DNA from: Armatimonadota bacterium
GTDB lineage: Bacteria > Armatimonadota > Fimbriimonadia > Fimbriimonadales > Fimbriimonadaceae
Reading direction: 5' to 3'
Length of the DNA stretch: 64,000 nucleotides
Assembly: GCA_018268315.1 (NCBI GenBank)
Contig: JAFDWU010000006.1
Coordinates: 124,001-188,000, forward strand
Shown piece by piece: positions 24,809-32,787 of the stretch. Positions within the stretch are counted from its first letter, which is position 1; every line of letters begins with the position of its first letter. Both the position numbers and the translations under genes were made by a program. The notes under the pieces are model-generated. The model saw only the letters and a list, made by a program, of their open reading frames with translations, was not told the origin of the DNA and ran no database searches.

Positions 24809-25141
24809 ATGGAAAAGGCGACAGTGCATGGCGTTGCAGTAAGACTGACCCGGGCGGGAACCTGCCTGCTAGTTTCAGGGGTGGTTCTGTTTACGATCTC
24901 GCAGTTCCTACCCAAGTATTCCGCTAGAGATCTGGTGATGAGTCCATTCCTTGTGACGCTCCAGGCGTTCCTGTACTTTCTCGGCGACATGGCAATCCTG
25001 GCATCCCCGCTTTTCATCGTCGCGGCGAACCTATGTGGAGCGATTGATGCTGCGCTAAGCGAGGGGTTCACATTCATTGCCGAGCGAGACCTGTCGCTCG
25101 AAGCAAAGCGGCAGCCCCCGGGGCAGAGCGAAGCAAATTAG
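24809..25141 (+). CDS. Small two-helix membrane protein of unknown function
   Basis: A 110-residue protein with two predicted membrane helices (about 17-35 and 50-78) and a charged C-terminal tail. No family is recognised. The ATG at 24809 is chosen because TATGTT (24795-24800) ends eight bases before it, in keeping with leaderless genes in this window; a longer frame from 24758 would start inside that box. The end overlaps the convergent MOSC gene by four bases. Confidence 0.55.
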   Translation: MEKATVHGVAVRLTRAGTCLLVSGVVLFTISQFLPKYSARDLVMSPFLVTLQAFLYFLGDMAILASPLFIVAANLCGAIDAALSEGFTFIAERDLSLEAKRQPPGQSEAN

Positions 25142-25794
25142 CCAAGGAGCCTTGCGATTCCGTCTTTCCAAAGCTGGGAAATCTCGGGTATCGCCCCCAG
25201 TTCCGCCACTGCCTCTTTATCGGAACGGTTGAAAACGTAGACATCAAAGGCTCTGCGTATGGTCCAGTGCGGATGGGGCCGCGCGGTTAGACGCAACGTC
25301 TCACCCGCCTCGATTTGCCCGTGGGAAATCGCGCGGACGTACCAGCCGCCGCACTTTGCATCCATGATCTTGCCCACGATCTCCGGCGCTTCCAATCGGC
25401 GTCCGAGGTTGGAGCAGGGAAGTCGCGGTTGGCTGACTTGCAGCTGGACGCGGTCGGTTTCCCAAATATCGCCGAGACAGACGTCGTCTTCCAGAAGCGA
25501 GTCAACGGTCAGATTTTCCCCAAAGGAGCCCGGTTCCAAAAACCGTCCCAAATGCGCTTCCCAGTGGGGGTAGTTCCGCTGGCCGAAGATGAGCATCGCT
25601 CGATCCGGTCCGCCGTGAACAGCGAGGTTCTCTTGCCCATCGCCGATCAATCCGGTATCGGAGAGCGTTGCCGGACCCTCGATTTTGCTTTTGAAGATGC
25701 CGGAGCGCCAAGTGCGTTCTTCGCCGTCGGAACGACCAGCGTAGGTCATTTCTTTGGGCATGCCGACCTGAATCGAAAGAATCTTCGCTGTCAT
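25138..25794 (-). CDS. MOSC domain protein (YiiM-like)
   Basis: MOSC domains transfer sulfur or bind molybdenum cofactor; YiiM-type proteins reduce 6-hydroxylaminopurine. In 218 residues I see HGGPDRAML, FGENLTVDSLLEDDVCLGDIW, QVSQPRLPCSNLGRR with the family's conserved cysteine, and a C-terminal helical extension (about 165-218) typical of YiiM. The start is at 25794; a CAGAAT (25801-25806 on the minus strand) ends six bases upstream. The molybdenum cofactor role is inferred. Confidence 0.85.
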   Translation of the reverse strand: MTAKILSIQVGMPKEMTYAGRSDGEERTWRSGIFKSKIEGPATLSDTGLIGDGQENLAVHGGPDRAMLIFGQRNYPHWEAHLGRFLEPGSFGENLTVDSLLEDDVCLGDIWETDRVQLQVSQPRLPCSNLGRRLEAPEIVGKIMDAKCGGWYVRAISHGQIEAGETLRLTARPHPHWTIRRAFDVYVFNRSDKEAVAELGAIPEISQLWKDGIARLLG

Positions 25795-25854
25795 ACGCCC
25801 ATTCTGGCAGTAGTTCGGGCCGTTTAAGGTTACAAAAATGATGTCAGTGTTCGT

Positions 25855-26265
25855 CTATTGAGCCGAACGACGTCTGTTAACTGACGCCACGAAGGAATCG
25901 AGAACGAAAAGGTTCAACAGCGGCCAGCAAACCGCAACGCAGATGTCGCGCAGAATGGCTAGCGGTCCGAATCCATATCTCATTTGCAAAAAGAACACCC
26001 AAAGCGAGCCGATGACCATGAGGGCAAATGGCGCCTTCTTGAGACTCTGGAACTTCAGCATGAGGGCATTGAAGATCGCGAACAAAAGCAACTCGAGTCG
26101 CAGATTATCCAGGCTTGCGATCTGCCACTCGGCGCCGAAAACCAATTGGAATAGATTGAGGGCGAGGACGGAGACGACGGAAGCCCAAACGACCGCCGCG
26201 ATGGCGACGACCACCTTGTTTTGCCTTGCGAGAGTTTGACCGACGTGAGAAACGCGATTGATCAT
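25855..26265 (-). CDS. Hypothetical polytopic membrane protein
   Basis: A 136-residue protein with four likely membrane helices (about 18-43, 57-72, 80-97, 106-124) and a basic C-terminus (VNRRRSAQ). It has no motif I can assign. The ATG at 26265 has a purine-rich stretch (GGAAGAAGC) directly upstream on the minus strand, which is a plausible ribosome binding site. It stands alone, with MOSC 60 bases further on. Confidence 0.55.
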   Translation of the reverse strand: MINRVSHVGQTLARQNKVVVAIAAVVWASVVSVLALNLFQLVFGAEWQIASLDNLRLELLLFAIFNALMLKFQSLKKAPFALMVIGSLWVFFLQMRYGFGPLAILRDICVAVCWPLLNLFVLDSFVASVNRRRSAQ

Positions 26266-26438
26266 GCTTCTTCCCTTCCTGACGTTATTGTAGTACCGCT
26301 AAAGCCATTCCAAAGAGGCCCATGGGCCTTCCGGCTTAGGAGACCGCCGTACGGCTTGGTTTTGCGATGGGCGATTGGGTCCGGTGTCCGTACCGCTTTG
26401 GCAATTGCAGTACGATAATCACAAAGGCGAGCGTATAA

Positions 26439-26756
26439 GTGAAGAAATCAAAAGTGCCAAAGGTGGACCTGGATTTTGAGGCGACCGTTATTAGAAAGGT
26501 AAGTGGGAAGCCCGTATCCGATGGCGTGGAGCGCGACATTCGACTTCACCTACGGTTGTCTCGCGAGCAAGCAGAGATCATAGAACCCAGCCAAGCGCGA
26601 CTAAAGGCGATCATCGACAGCAATGTGGATAAAGAGACGGTGAGGCAGGCGATCGAAGAGGAACGCAGAATCGTACAAGGAGCGCTAACTTGGCGTCAAA
26701 AGCTGGGGATTTACTGCCAGCTAATGCGAGCCGTCTTGACCACGAAGCGCAACTAA
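26439..26756 (+). CDS. Hypothetical small cytoplasmic protein
   Basis: A 105-residue, charged and largely helical protein with no membrane helix, cysteine motif or recognised domain. The first 14 residues are basic (MKKSKVPKVDLDFE). GTG at 26439 is the start, with AAAGGCGAG about 12 bases upstream. An imperfect terminator hairpin follows. It is a single-gene unit; no function is proposed. Confidence 0.5.
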   Translation: MKKSKVPKVDLDFEATVIRKVSGKPVSDGVERDIRLHLRLSREQAEIIEPSQARLKAIIDSNVDKETVRQAIEEERRIVQGALTWRQKLGIYCQLMRAVLTTKRN

Positions 26757-26772
26757 CCTCAAAAACGTAGAG

Positions 26773-26804
26773 AGGGCGCCCGGCAAATGCTGGACGCCCT
26801 TCTT
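26773..26804 (+). terminator. Probable terminator hairpin (imperfect)
   Basis: A 12-base stem with one mismatch (26773-26784 with 26789-26800) and loop AAAT, followed only by TCTTT. Confidence 0.55.
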
Positions 26805-26829
26805 TGGGGGTTGCGTAACGGGAGAGAAA

Positions 26830-27195
26830 TTAGGTCGCTCTCACGAACTTGTAATACTTCTTGCCACCGCTGTAGAAGGTGTGCTTCACGTACTTGTGTC
26901 CGTGGCTGTAATAATAGCCCCTCTTAAAGATGGCTGCCCTTCGGCGGTCATCCGCGCTCTGGCTCTTTCGGTCCTGCTCATAGCGGTTTGCCGAGTAAGC
27001 GGCGCCCGCAATGCCGGCAACGGTAAGGAAGGTATCTCCCTTCACCAAGCCGTAAAGGCCAACTGCGGCGGAGCCAATCGAAAGATTGCGCCACTGATTC
27101 TTCATGTTTTGTCGGTGCTGATCGGCGCTCAAGGGAGCGAGCGACGTTACGGCCAGCAGTCCTAGAGTCAACAGATTTCCAGTAATGTTCTTCAT
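26830..27195 (-). CDS. Hypothetical exported glycine-rich protein
   Basis: A 121-residue protein with a signal peptide (MKNITGNLLTLGLLAVTSLA, cleavage near LSA-DQ). A short hydrophobic, glycine-spaced segment (about 38-70) resembles a glycine zipper that might insert into a membrane. The C-terminus is rich in Tyr, Lys and His (KRGYYYSHGHKYVKHTFY). AGGAG stands upstream of the ATG at 27195. No catalytic motif; localisation outside the cytoplasmic membrane is inferred. Confidence 0.6.
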   Translation of the reverse strand: MKNITGNLLTLGLLAVTSLAPLSADQHRQNMKNQWRNLSIGSAAVGLYGLVKGDTFLTVAGIAGAAYSANRYEQDRKSQSADDRRRAAIFKRGYYYSHGHKYVKHTFYSGGKKYYKFVRAT

Positions 27196-27277
27196 GTTGT
27201 TTCTCCTGTGTAAATGGTTAGACGCCTAATTCACGAAAAAACGGTCGGTTTTTCGGGCAAAAAGTCCCCTTTTGAAC

Positions 27278-28108
27278 TTATTTTGGCTTTGCGAATTCGC
27301 CAGATTTGATGAGTTCCATCGTCTCGCGGATGTCTTCGACGGTGTTCATCACGAATGAGCGGTACTGGATGATCGGCTCGTTTAGCGGCGCAGCCGCGAT
27401 GAAAAGGCACTTCACTCCCTCCCCGCCTGCGGTGATCGTCACCGCATCACCGCCTGCAAGCACGACTAGCTCAGGCGCCTTCGCATCTTTGCCGCCTACG
27501 GTTGCCGCGCCGTAGTACATGTAAACGGCGACGGCGTCGCCGGTTGCGGTCGGAATTTCAACCGTTCCACCCGACGTGATAGAAATATTGAGAACGGTTG
27601 GGTTTACGGCGATGCCATCAAGGGGGCCCTCGATGCCCCGGAAATCGCCCGCGATGACCGCGATGTCACCATCGCCCGATGCGACGTGCGGTACGGATGC
27701 TGCACCTCGGTAAGCGGCGGGGATGCGCTTCCTATCGCGGGGAAGGCTAAACCAGAGCTGCAGCATTTCAGAGCCCTCCGCGCCGGGAATCATCATCTCT
27801 TCGTGATAGATGCCGTCACCCGCCGTCATCCACTGGGCGCCGCCGGGGCCGACCTGCCCCTCGTTACCAATCGAGTCTTTGTGCTTCACATCACCTCGTA
27901 GAACGACGCTTAGGGTTTCAATGCCGCGATGCGGATGGCGGTGGAAGCCAACTACGTTTGAGCCCGCGGGAGTGCTGGCGTGATCCAGCAGCATGAAGGG
28001 GTCAATGATGGCTAGGCGGTCTCCGCCAATCGCGCGGCGGATCGTCACGCCTTTGGCTTCCGAGACCTCGGTGGGGGCGAAGGAAAATGCGGCAACTCGT
28101 TGGATCAT
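27278..28108 (-). CDS. Pirin family protein
   Basis: A bicupin of the pirin family; some members act as quercetin dioxygenases. The 276 residues show the metal site in GFHRHPHRGIET and GDGIYHEEM (three His and a Glu), with the second cupin in the C-terminal half. The ATG at 28108 gives a natural N-terminus (MIQRVAAFSF); an upstream GTG at 28147 would add 13 residues with no support. TAAGAA (28114-28119, minus strand) lies five bases before it. It is divergent from the GNAT gene. Whether it acts as an enzyme or regulator is unknown. Confidence 0.88.
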   Translation of the reverse strand: MIQRVAAFSFAPTEVSEAKGVTIRRAIGGDRLAIIDPFMLLDHASTPAGSNVVGFHRHPHRGIETLSVVLRGDVKHKDSIGNEGQVGPGGAQWMTAGDGIYHEEMMIPGAEGSEMLQLWFSLPRDRKRIPAAYRGAASVPHVASGDGDIAVIAGDFRGIEGPLDGIAVNPTVLNISITSGGTVEIPTATGDAVAVYMYYGAATVGGKDAKAPELVVLAGGDAVTITAGGEGVKCLFIAAAPLNEPIIQYRSFVMNTVEDIRETMELIKSGEFAKPK

Positions 28109-28194
28109 GAGAATTCTTACGATTGCAACAGCGTAAACAGAACGCACTTCGCTTATTCGTTAACATTGCGCGCGGTATGTTAGAACACTCGCCG

Positions 28195-28761
28195 ATGGAG
28201 AAGCTTTACGAATCCCCGCTAGTAACCGAACGCCTGCGGCTTCGCCCGCCTTGCGCGGCCGACGCCCCGGCCCTCTTCGATATCTTCTCCGATGGCGAGG
28301 TGATGCGCTACTGGAGCAGCCTGCCTTGGAAGAGCATGAAGGAGGCGGAGGAATACGTGACGCACTCCATCGAGGACCTCAAGGGCAGTGAGGCGCTTCA
28401 GCTTGGAATTGAGCTTGCGGAAAGCAAGCGCATCATCGGCACCGCGACCCTCTTCCACTTCCACAAGCCTTCTCGCCGCGCCGAGATCGGCTACGCGCTG
28501 GGCCGTAATTATTGGGGCAAGGGGTACATGATCGAGGCGATGACCGCCCTCATCAACCATAGCTTTAACACGCTCGGACTGAATCGCCTGGAGGCCGACA
28601 TCGACCCCCGCAACATCCCATCCGCGAGGTTGCTGGAAAGGCTGGGCTTTGAGCGCGAAGGCGCGCTGAGGCAGCGCTGGATTGTGAACGGCGAAATCTC
28701 GGATACGTGGCTCTACGGCCTTCTGCACGAGGATTGGCGTCGGGCAAGGGAAGTATCTTAG
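28195..28761 (+). CDS. GNAT acetyltransferase, RimJ/RimL type
   Basis: Acetylates N-termini or small amines using acetyl-CoA. The 188 residues contain TERLRLRPP at the N-terminus, RRAEIGYALGRNYWGKGY (acetyl-CoA loop, motif A), and ADIDPRNIPSARLLERLGFEREG, typical of RimJ/RimL. ATG 28195 is chosen because the conserved domain begins directly; TATGTT stands 13 bases upstream. The actual target is unknown. The next gene begins four bases after the stop. Confidence 0.85.
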   Translation: MEKLYESPLVTERLRLRPPCAADAPALFDIFSDGEVMRYWSSLPWKSMKEAEEYVTHSIEDLKGSEALQLGIELAESKRIIGTATLFHFHKPSRRAEIGYALGRNYWGKGYMIEAMTALINHSFNTLGLNRLEADIDPRNIPSARLLERLGFEREGALRQRWIVNGEISDTWLYGLLHEDWRRAREVS

Positions 28762-28765
28762 AAGG

Positions 28766-29395
28766 GTGCCGGTAAGCATTGAAGAGCTGAAAGGGCTGCT
28801 GCCCCCACCCGATACCGCCGAGGGAGTGCTGCGGCTCGTTCTTTCCTCGTGTGCCCGGGCAGAGACGGTGGAACCCAATTTCAGCCAATGCCCGAATTGC
28901 GACAAGCCGGTCGCTTCCGCGAGGACGCCTTACTGCAGCGAGTTCTGCAAGGAGATGTCCGCCTTCGTTCGCCAGTTCCGTAGCGCCCTGGCCACCGGGA
29001 TGATTCGCGAGCAAGAGCGCCAAATCGCGATGGGGCAGAAGCTGTGGCATCTGCTTGGCGGCGGGTATCCGCTGCGGCTAACGCTTATTCCGGAGAAGAC
29101 CAAGGCCAAGCTACTGCACGCAAGGCCATGCGCGGTGTGCGGCGTCGAGGCGGTCGGTTTCGATCACCTGGGCAGCGGTTGAAACCGGCCGATCAATCTT
29201 CGCGCGGTCTGCGCGAAGTGTGCGGTCACCAAACCCTTCGGCGATCCTGAGCTTCTCGCTCGCCCCGCCGTGCAGGCGCTGCTTGGTGAGCTTTCGGAGC
29301 GCGTTTGCGCGGCGGAGCCGCTTCGGGTTTGCGATGATCCCGATGGCTGGGATTGGCGGGCCTACCTTGCCCAGCGGGCGCTGATGACACTTTGA
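28766..29395 (+). CDS. Zinc-ribbon plus HNH-type protein, interrupted by an in-frame TGA
   Basis: The frame from GTG 28766 runs to a TGA at 29180-29182 and continues open in the same frame to TGA 29393-29395 (209 codons plus stop). The first part (138 residues) has CPNCDKPVASARTPYCSEFC, a zinc-ribbon, then the first half of an HNH/zinc-knuckle, CAVCGVEAVGFDHLGSG. The continuation gives NRPINLRAVCAKCAVTKPFG, the second CxxC half. Thus the codon lies inside one domain. Explanations are a nonsense mutation (pseudogene), a sequencing error, or recoding. The product is probably a metal-binding nuclease-like protein; no HNH catalytic His pair can be fully confirmed (DH is present). Confidence 0.75.
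29198..29218 (+). promoter_or_regulatory. Perfect hairpin just after the in-frame TGA (SECIS-like in position)
   Basis: An 8-base perfect stem (CTTCGCGC/GCGCGAAG) with loop GGTCT; the loop begins 23 bases after the TGA. Position, loop size and a G in the loop's first two positions fit bacterial SECIS rules as I know them. The same sequence also simply encodes NLRAVCAK, so chance is possible. Confidence 0.3.
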
Positions 29396-29440
29396 TCTGC
29401 GTTTAACCTTTCTCCTGCCGCCTTCGCGCAAAGTGAAGGC

Positions 29441-29746
29441 GTGATTACCGTTTTCATCGAATACAAGCTCGATCCCTTCAAAATCGACGAGTTCACCGCT
29501 TATGCCCGCCGCTGGCTTGACATCATCCCGAAATGCGGCGGCGACTTGGTGGGTTACTGGCTGCCGCACGAGGGGACGAACGACGTCGCCTACGGCCTCA
29601 TCAGCTTTGCGTCTCTGGCCGACTACGAGGCGTACCGCCAGCGGCTGAAAGCCGATAGCGAAGGAAAGGCGAACTTCGAGTTCGCAATGCAGCACAAGAT
29701 GATCCTGCAAGAGCGGCGAACTTTCTTGCGAAAGCTCGAAGCCTAG
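29441..29746 (+). CDS. NIPSNAP family protein
   Basis: A 101-residue ferredoxin-like alpha-beta barrel protein with the NIPSNAP pattern: [12 protein letters not shown] at the start, [17 protein letters not shown] in the middle and a C-terminal helix. Members form dimers; most have unknown roles. The start is GTG at 29441. The ArsR-type regulator begins two bases after its stop, so the two form one transcription unit, and the regulator may control it. Confidence 0.8.
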   Translation: MITVFIEYKLDPFKIDEFTAYARRWLDIIPKCGGDLVGYWLPHEGTNDVAYGLISFASLADYEAYRQRLKADSEGKANFEFAMQHKMILQERRTFLRKLEA

Positions 29747-29748
29747 CC

Positions 29749-30462
29749 GTGCATACTTCTTGTTATGACCCTTCGCCGAGGGCGATTTTGAAGTCAGACG
29801 GCCAGGCGCTGGCCGACCTGGCAGGCATGCTCGCTGATCCCACGCGGGCGGAGATTATCCTCGCCCTGATGGATGGGCGGGCGTTCCCAGTCAGCCAGCT
29901 TGCTGCCATCGCCCACGTTTCCGTACCAACCGCCAGCCATCACCTCACGGCGCTCGTGGATTCCGGATTGGTAGTGGTGAATCAACAGGGGCGGCATCGG
30001 TACCACGGCTTAGCCAGTCAACAGGTTGCAGATCTGATTGAGAGCCTAGGCGCTTTTCGAATAAGGAGCGGCGGGCGGGTGGTGCTGTCACGGCAGCAAT
30101 ATCTGTTGGCGCAGGGGCGGACCTGCTACAGCCATGCGGCGGGCAAGCTCGGCGTTCGTTTGCGGTTGAGCCTGGAACAGCAAGGAATGTTAACAAGCGA
30201 AGACGGGCAGTACCGGCTTAATACCAAAGGGGCTGTGTATCTGCGCGAGCTTGGAGTTAGTAAGTCGGCTTGCACACAACCGGCTAAGATGTGCCTGGAC
30301 TGGACCGAGCGGGTGCCGCACATCGGCGGACCACTGGGCGCTGGGCTTCTAAAGCTGCTCCTTGAAAGAGAATGGGTTAGACGGGATGAGATTCCACGCA
30401 ACTTGGAGGTCACGCCGCTCGGGGTGGAGCGCATCGAAGAGGTATTTCCGTTAGAGCCCTAA
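29749..30462 (+). CDS. ArsR-type winged-helix regulator with a C-terminal domain
   Basis: A 237-residue transcription factor. The N-terminal ArsR-like winged helix covers about 18-100 (LAGMLADPTRAEIILALMDG, VSVPTASHHLTALVDSGLV). The C-terminal half (RTCYSHAAGKLGVRL, CLDWTERVPHIGGPLGAGL) is the extra domain seen in ArsR proteins that often regulate exporter or transport genes. There is no CxC metal site at the usual place, but cysteines occur at about 124, 179 and 186. The GTG at 29749 is used; a TTG at 29788 with GAGGGCGAT in front is the alternative. Downstream VOC, FMN-reductase and MFS genes are candidate targets. Confidence 0.85.
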   Translation: MHTSCYDPSPRAILKSDGQALADLAGMLADPTRAEIILALMDGRAFPVSQLAAIAHVSVPTASHHLTALVDSGLVVVNQQGRHRYHGLASQQVADLIESLGAFRIRSGGRVVLSRQQYLLAQGRTCYSHAAGKLGVRLRLSLEQQGMLTSEDGQYRLNTKGAVYLRELGVSKSACTQPAKMCLDWTERVPHIGGPLGAGLLKLLLEREWVRRDEIPRNLEVTPLGVERIEEVFPLEP

Positions 30463-30483
30463 TTTGGCGTAGAAAGAATCATA

Positions 30484-30921
30484 ATGACTCCCCTAAAGCT
30501 TGGCCATGTACACCTTAAGGTGCGGAGCCTTGATCGCTCTCTGCCGTTCTATCAATCCATCGCGGGACTCGAAGTGACTGAGAGGGCAGGTCCATACGCT
30601 TTCCTTTCGGACGGCGTTGAGCATCATTCTCTTGCCTTACAGGAGCTTGGCGAAGGGGCAGCCGGACCGGGTAACCGCTCTGTGGGGCTCTACCACATCG
30701 CTTTCGAAGTCGCGAACGAAGAAGAATTTGAAGAGGCGGAGAAGCGAGTAAGGAAGCTCACTCGGTTCGCTGCCGTTGACCACGGTATCTCCTGGGCGAT
30801 TTACTTCGATGACCCCGACGGCAACGGCATTGAAATCTATCTTGATCGTCGCGGCAAGCCGGGCTCACGTGAAAGTTGGCAGGGCATTTCCAAGGCGCTG
30901 GTTGACAGCCATAATGCGTAA
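30484..30921 (+). CDS. VOC family protein (glyoxalase/extradiol dioxygenase-like)
   Basis: A 145-residue vicinal-oxygen-chelate fold protein. Metal ligands are likely in LGHVHLKV (His 8 or 10), YHIAFEV (His near 62) and GIEIYL (Glu near 116), as in catechol 2,3-dioxygenase halves. The substrate is unknown. The last base of its stop is the first base of the FMN-reductase start (TAATG), showing tight coupling, and the pair may detoxify quinone-like or reactive carbonyl compounds. Confidence 0.82.
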   Translation: MTPLKLGHVHLKVRSLDRSLPFYQSIAGLEVTERAGPYAFLSDGVEHHSLALQELGEGAAGPGNRSVGLYHIAFEVANEEEFEEAEKRVRKLTRFAAVDHGISWAIYFDDPDGNGIEIYLDRRGKPGSRESWQGISKALVDSHNA

Positions 30922-31493
30922 TGCCTGACCGAAATGTTGCAGTAATCGTAGGAAGCCTTCGCAAGAACAGCTATAGCCAAATGGTCGCCGACGCGCTCAT
31001 AGCGCTTGCGCCGAAGGGGCTCAAATTTGAGTTCTTGGAGATCGGCAACCTCCCGTTCTACAATCCCGACCTCGAAGCAGAAAAGACGCCCAAAGAGTGG
31101 GTCGCTTTCCGAGCGCAGATCAGTAAGGCTGACGCCTTCCTCGTCGTTACTCCCGAATACAACCGCTCGATACCGGGCGTTCTCAAGAACGCGCTTGATA
31201 TCGGTACGCGGCCCTACGGTCACAATGGCTGGACCGGCAAGCCGGCGGGCATCGTGAGTTCCTCACCCGGCGGAATCGGAGGATTTGGCGCGAATCATCA
31301 CTTGCGGCAAGTCATGGTTGGCTGCGGCATCAAGGCGATGGCAACCCCGGACGTCTATCTGGGCGGCGTAGGAGCCCTGTTCAACGAAAGTGGCGAACTG
31401 ATCAACGACAAGACCCGCGAGTTTCTTACGAAATTCATGGCGGCGTTTGGCGACTGGATTGAAGCCAATGCGGCGGAACCGCGAAAGCCCTGA
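30921..31493 (+). CDS. NADPH-dependent FMN reductase (ChrR/azoreductase family)
   Basis: A flavodoxin-like reductase of 190 residues that reduces quinones, azo dyes or chromate with NAD(P)H. The FMN phosphate loop is VGSLRKNSYS (10-19), and TPEYNRSIPGVLKNALD carries the FMN isoalloxazine contacts; SSSPGGIGG is the third loop. The start overlaps the VOC stop. Together with the ArsR regulator and the MFS exporter, it makes a plausible stress-response cassette, though the inducer is not visible. Confidence 0.9.
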   Translation: MPDRNVAVIVGSLRKNSYSQMVADALIALAPKGLKFEFLEIGNLPFYNPDLEAEKTPKEWVAFRAQISKADAFLVVTPEYNRSIPGVLKNALDIGTRPYGHNGWTGKPAGIVSSSPGGIGGFGANHHLRQVMVGCGIKAMATPDVYLGGVGALFNESGELINDKTREFLTKFMAAFGDWIEANAAEPRKP

Positions 31494-31512
31494 CTGGTAA
31501 CATCTCAGCTTC

Positions 31513-32763
31513 TTGAGCCTGCCTTACATCAAGCCGACCACGGCTTTCAAGTATCGCGATCTGCGCCTTCTGCTGACATCGGTTTCGCTGGGCCGCCTCT
31601 CTCTGACGGCGATGCTCACGATGCTGGCGTTCCGCATTTACGACCTGACCGGCAGCAAGAGCGCGCTCGGAACATTGGGTCTTGCCGAGGCGATTCCTGC
31701 CCTTGCCCTGCTGCTGCTGGGCGGGCACTGGGCGGATAGCGGCGACCGCAAACGGATACTTCTGGGCTCCAGCGGCGTCTGGGTTCTATCGGTTGGCGTG
31801 ATGGCCGCGTTCTGTCTTCAGGGCCACGAATCGCTGGCCCTTTTCTACATCACGGTTGTGATCATGGGCTTCATGAGCGGCATCAACACGCCTGCGATGC
31901 AGGCGACTGAGAGCCAGGTTCTCCCCGTCGAAGTCTCGGTTGCCGCCTCGGGCTTGATAGGCGGCATCATGTCTTTCTTCGGCTTACTTGGACCGGCGTT
32001 AGGTGGGCTGCTTTATGACCGCGTCGGCTCCGCGAACGGATTTGCAATCCTGACGGGCGGGTTGTTGCTTTCGCACTTGGCGCTCTATCCCATGGGCCAC
32101 TATTCGGCGCGAAAGCCGGAACTTGACGAGCCCCAGATGCCGCTGATGGAGAGCATTTCGCAGGGCTGGCGATACGTGCGCGGCAATCAGGTGCTGTTTG
32201 GCGCGATGTGTCTGGACCTGTTTGCGGTGCTGTTTGGCGGGGCGGTTGCGATGATCCCCGTGTTCGCCAAAGACATCCTGCATGTGGATAAACCTCACGC
32301 GGGGTACATGGCCTCGGCTACTTCAGCGGGCGCGCTCATCGGCATGCTGCTCAGCGTGAGGGTGAGACCCGCCCAGCGAGCCGGCCGTAATCTGCTTTTA
32401 GCGGTTGGCGGCTTCGGCGTTTCGATTCTGGTCTTTGCGTTCAGCAAGAACTACTGGCTGTCCCTTGCCGCGCTGATGTTCAGCGGCGTTTTCGACGGTT
32501 TCAGCATGATCATCCGCCGCGTGCTATTCCGCACGGTGGTGCCTAACGAACTGCGGGGCCGGGTCGGCTCTGTGAACATGATGTTCATTGGCGCGAGCAA
32601 CGAGATCGGCGCGGCGGAGAGCGGTTACGCCGCGCAGCTGTTGGGCACGGTGCCCTCGGTGGCGGCGGGAGGAATCCTGTGCCTGTGCGTGGTGGGGGTG
32701 GCCTCGTTTGCGGCGAAGGAACTGCGCAACTTCCGGGTCGATCCTGCGACGGCGGCAAAATAG
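31513..32763 (+). CDS. MFS transporter, EntS/MFS_3-like exporter
   Basis: A 12-helix exporter in the cytoplasmic membrane, 416 residues. The family signature is seen in GHWADSGDRKR (loop 2-3, the motif A variant), and hydrophobic stretches are regularly spaced. Its nearest type is the enterobactin-exporter-like MFS_3 group. The start is TTG at 31513; TAACAT (31498-31503) ends nine bases before and no Shine-Dalgarno is visible, so it could have its own leaderless transcript. Substrate not inferable. Confidence 0.85.
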   Translation: MSLPYIKPTTAFKYRDLRLLLTSVSLGRLSLTAMLTMLAFRIYDLTGSKSALGTLGLAEAIPALALLLLGGHWADSGDRKRILLGSSGVWVLSVGVMAAFCLQGHESLALFYITVVIMGFMSGINTPAMQATESQVLPVEVSVAASGLIGGIMSFFGLLGPALGGLLYDRVGSANGFAILTGGLLLSHLALYPMGHYSARKPELDEPQMPLMESISQGWRYVRGNQVLFGAMCLDLFAVLFGGAVAMIPVFAKDILHVDKPHAGYMASATSAGALIGMLLSVRVRPAQRAGRNLLLAVGGFGVSILVFAFSKNYWLSLAALMFSGVFDGFSMIIRRVLFRTVVPNELRGRVGSVNMMFIGASNEIGAAESGYAAQLLGTVPSVAAGGILCLCVVGVASFAAKELRNFRVDPATAAK

Positions 32764-32787
32764 GTCTGCGCGGCGTCGGTATTAGCG

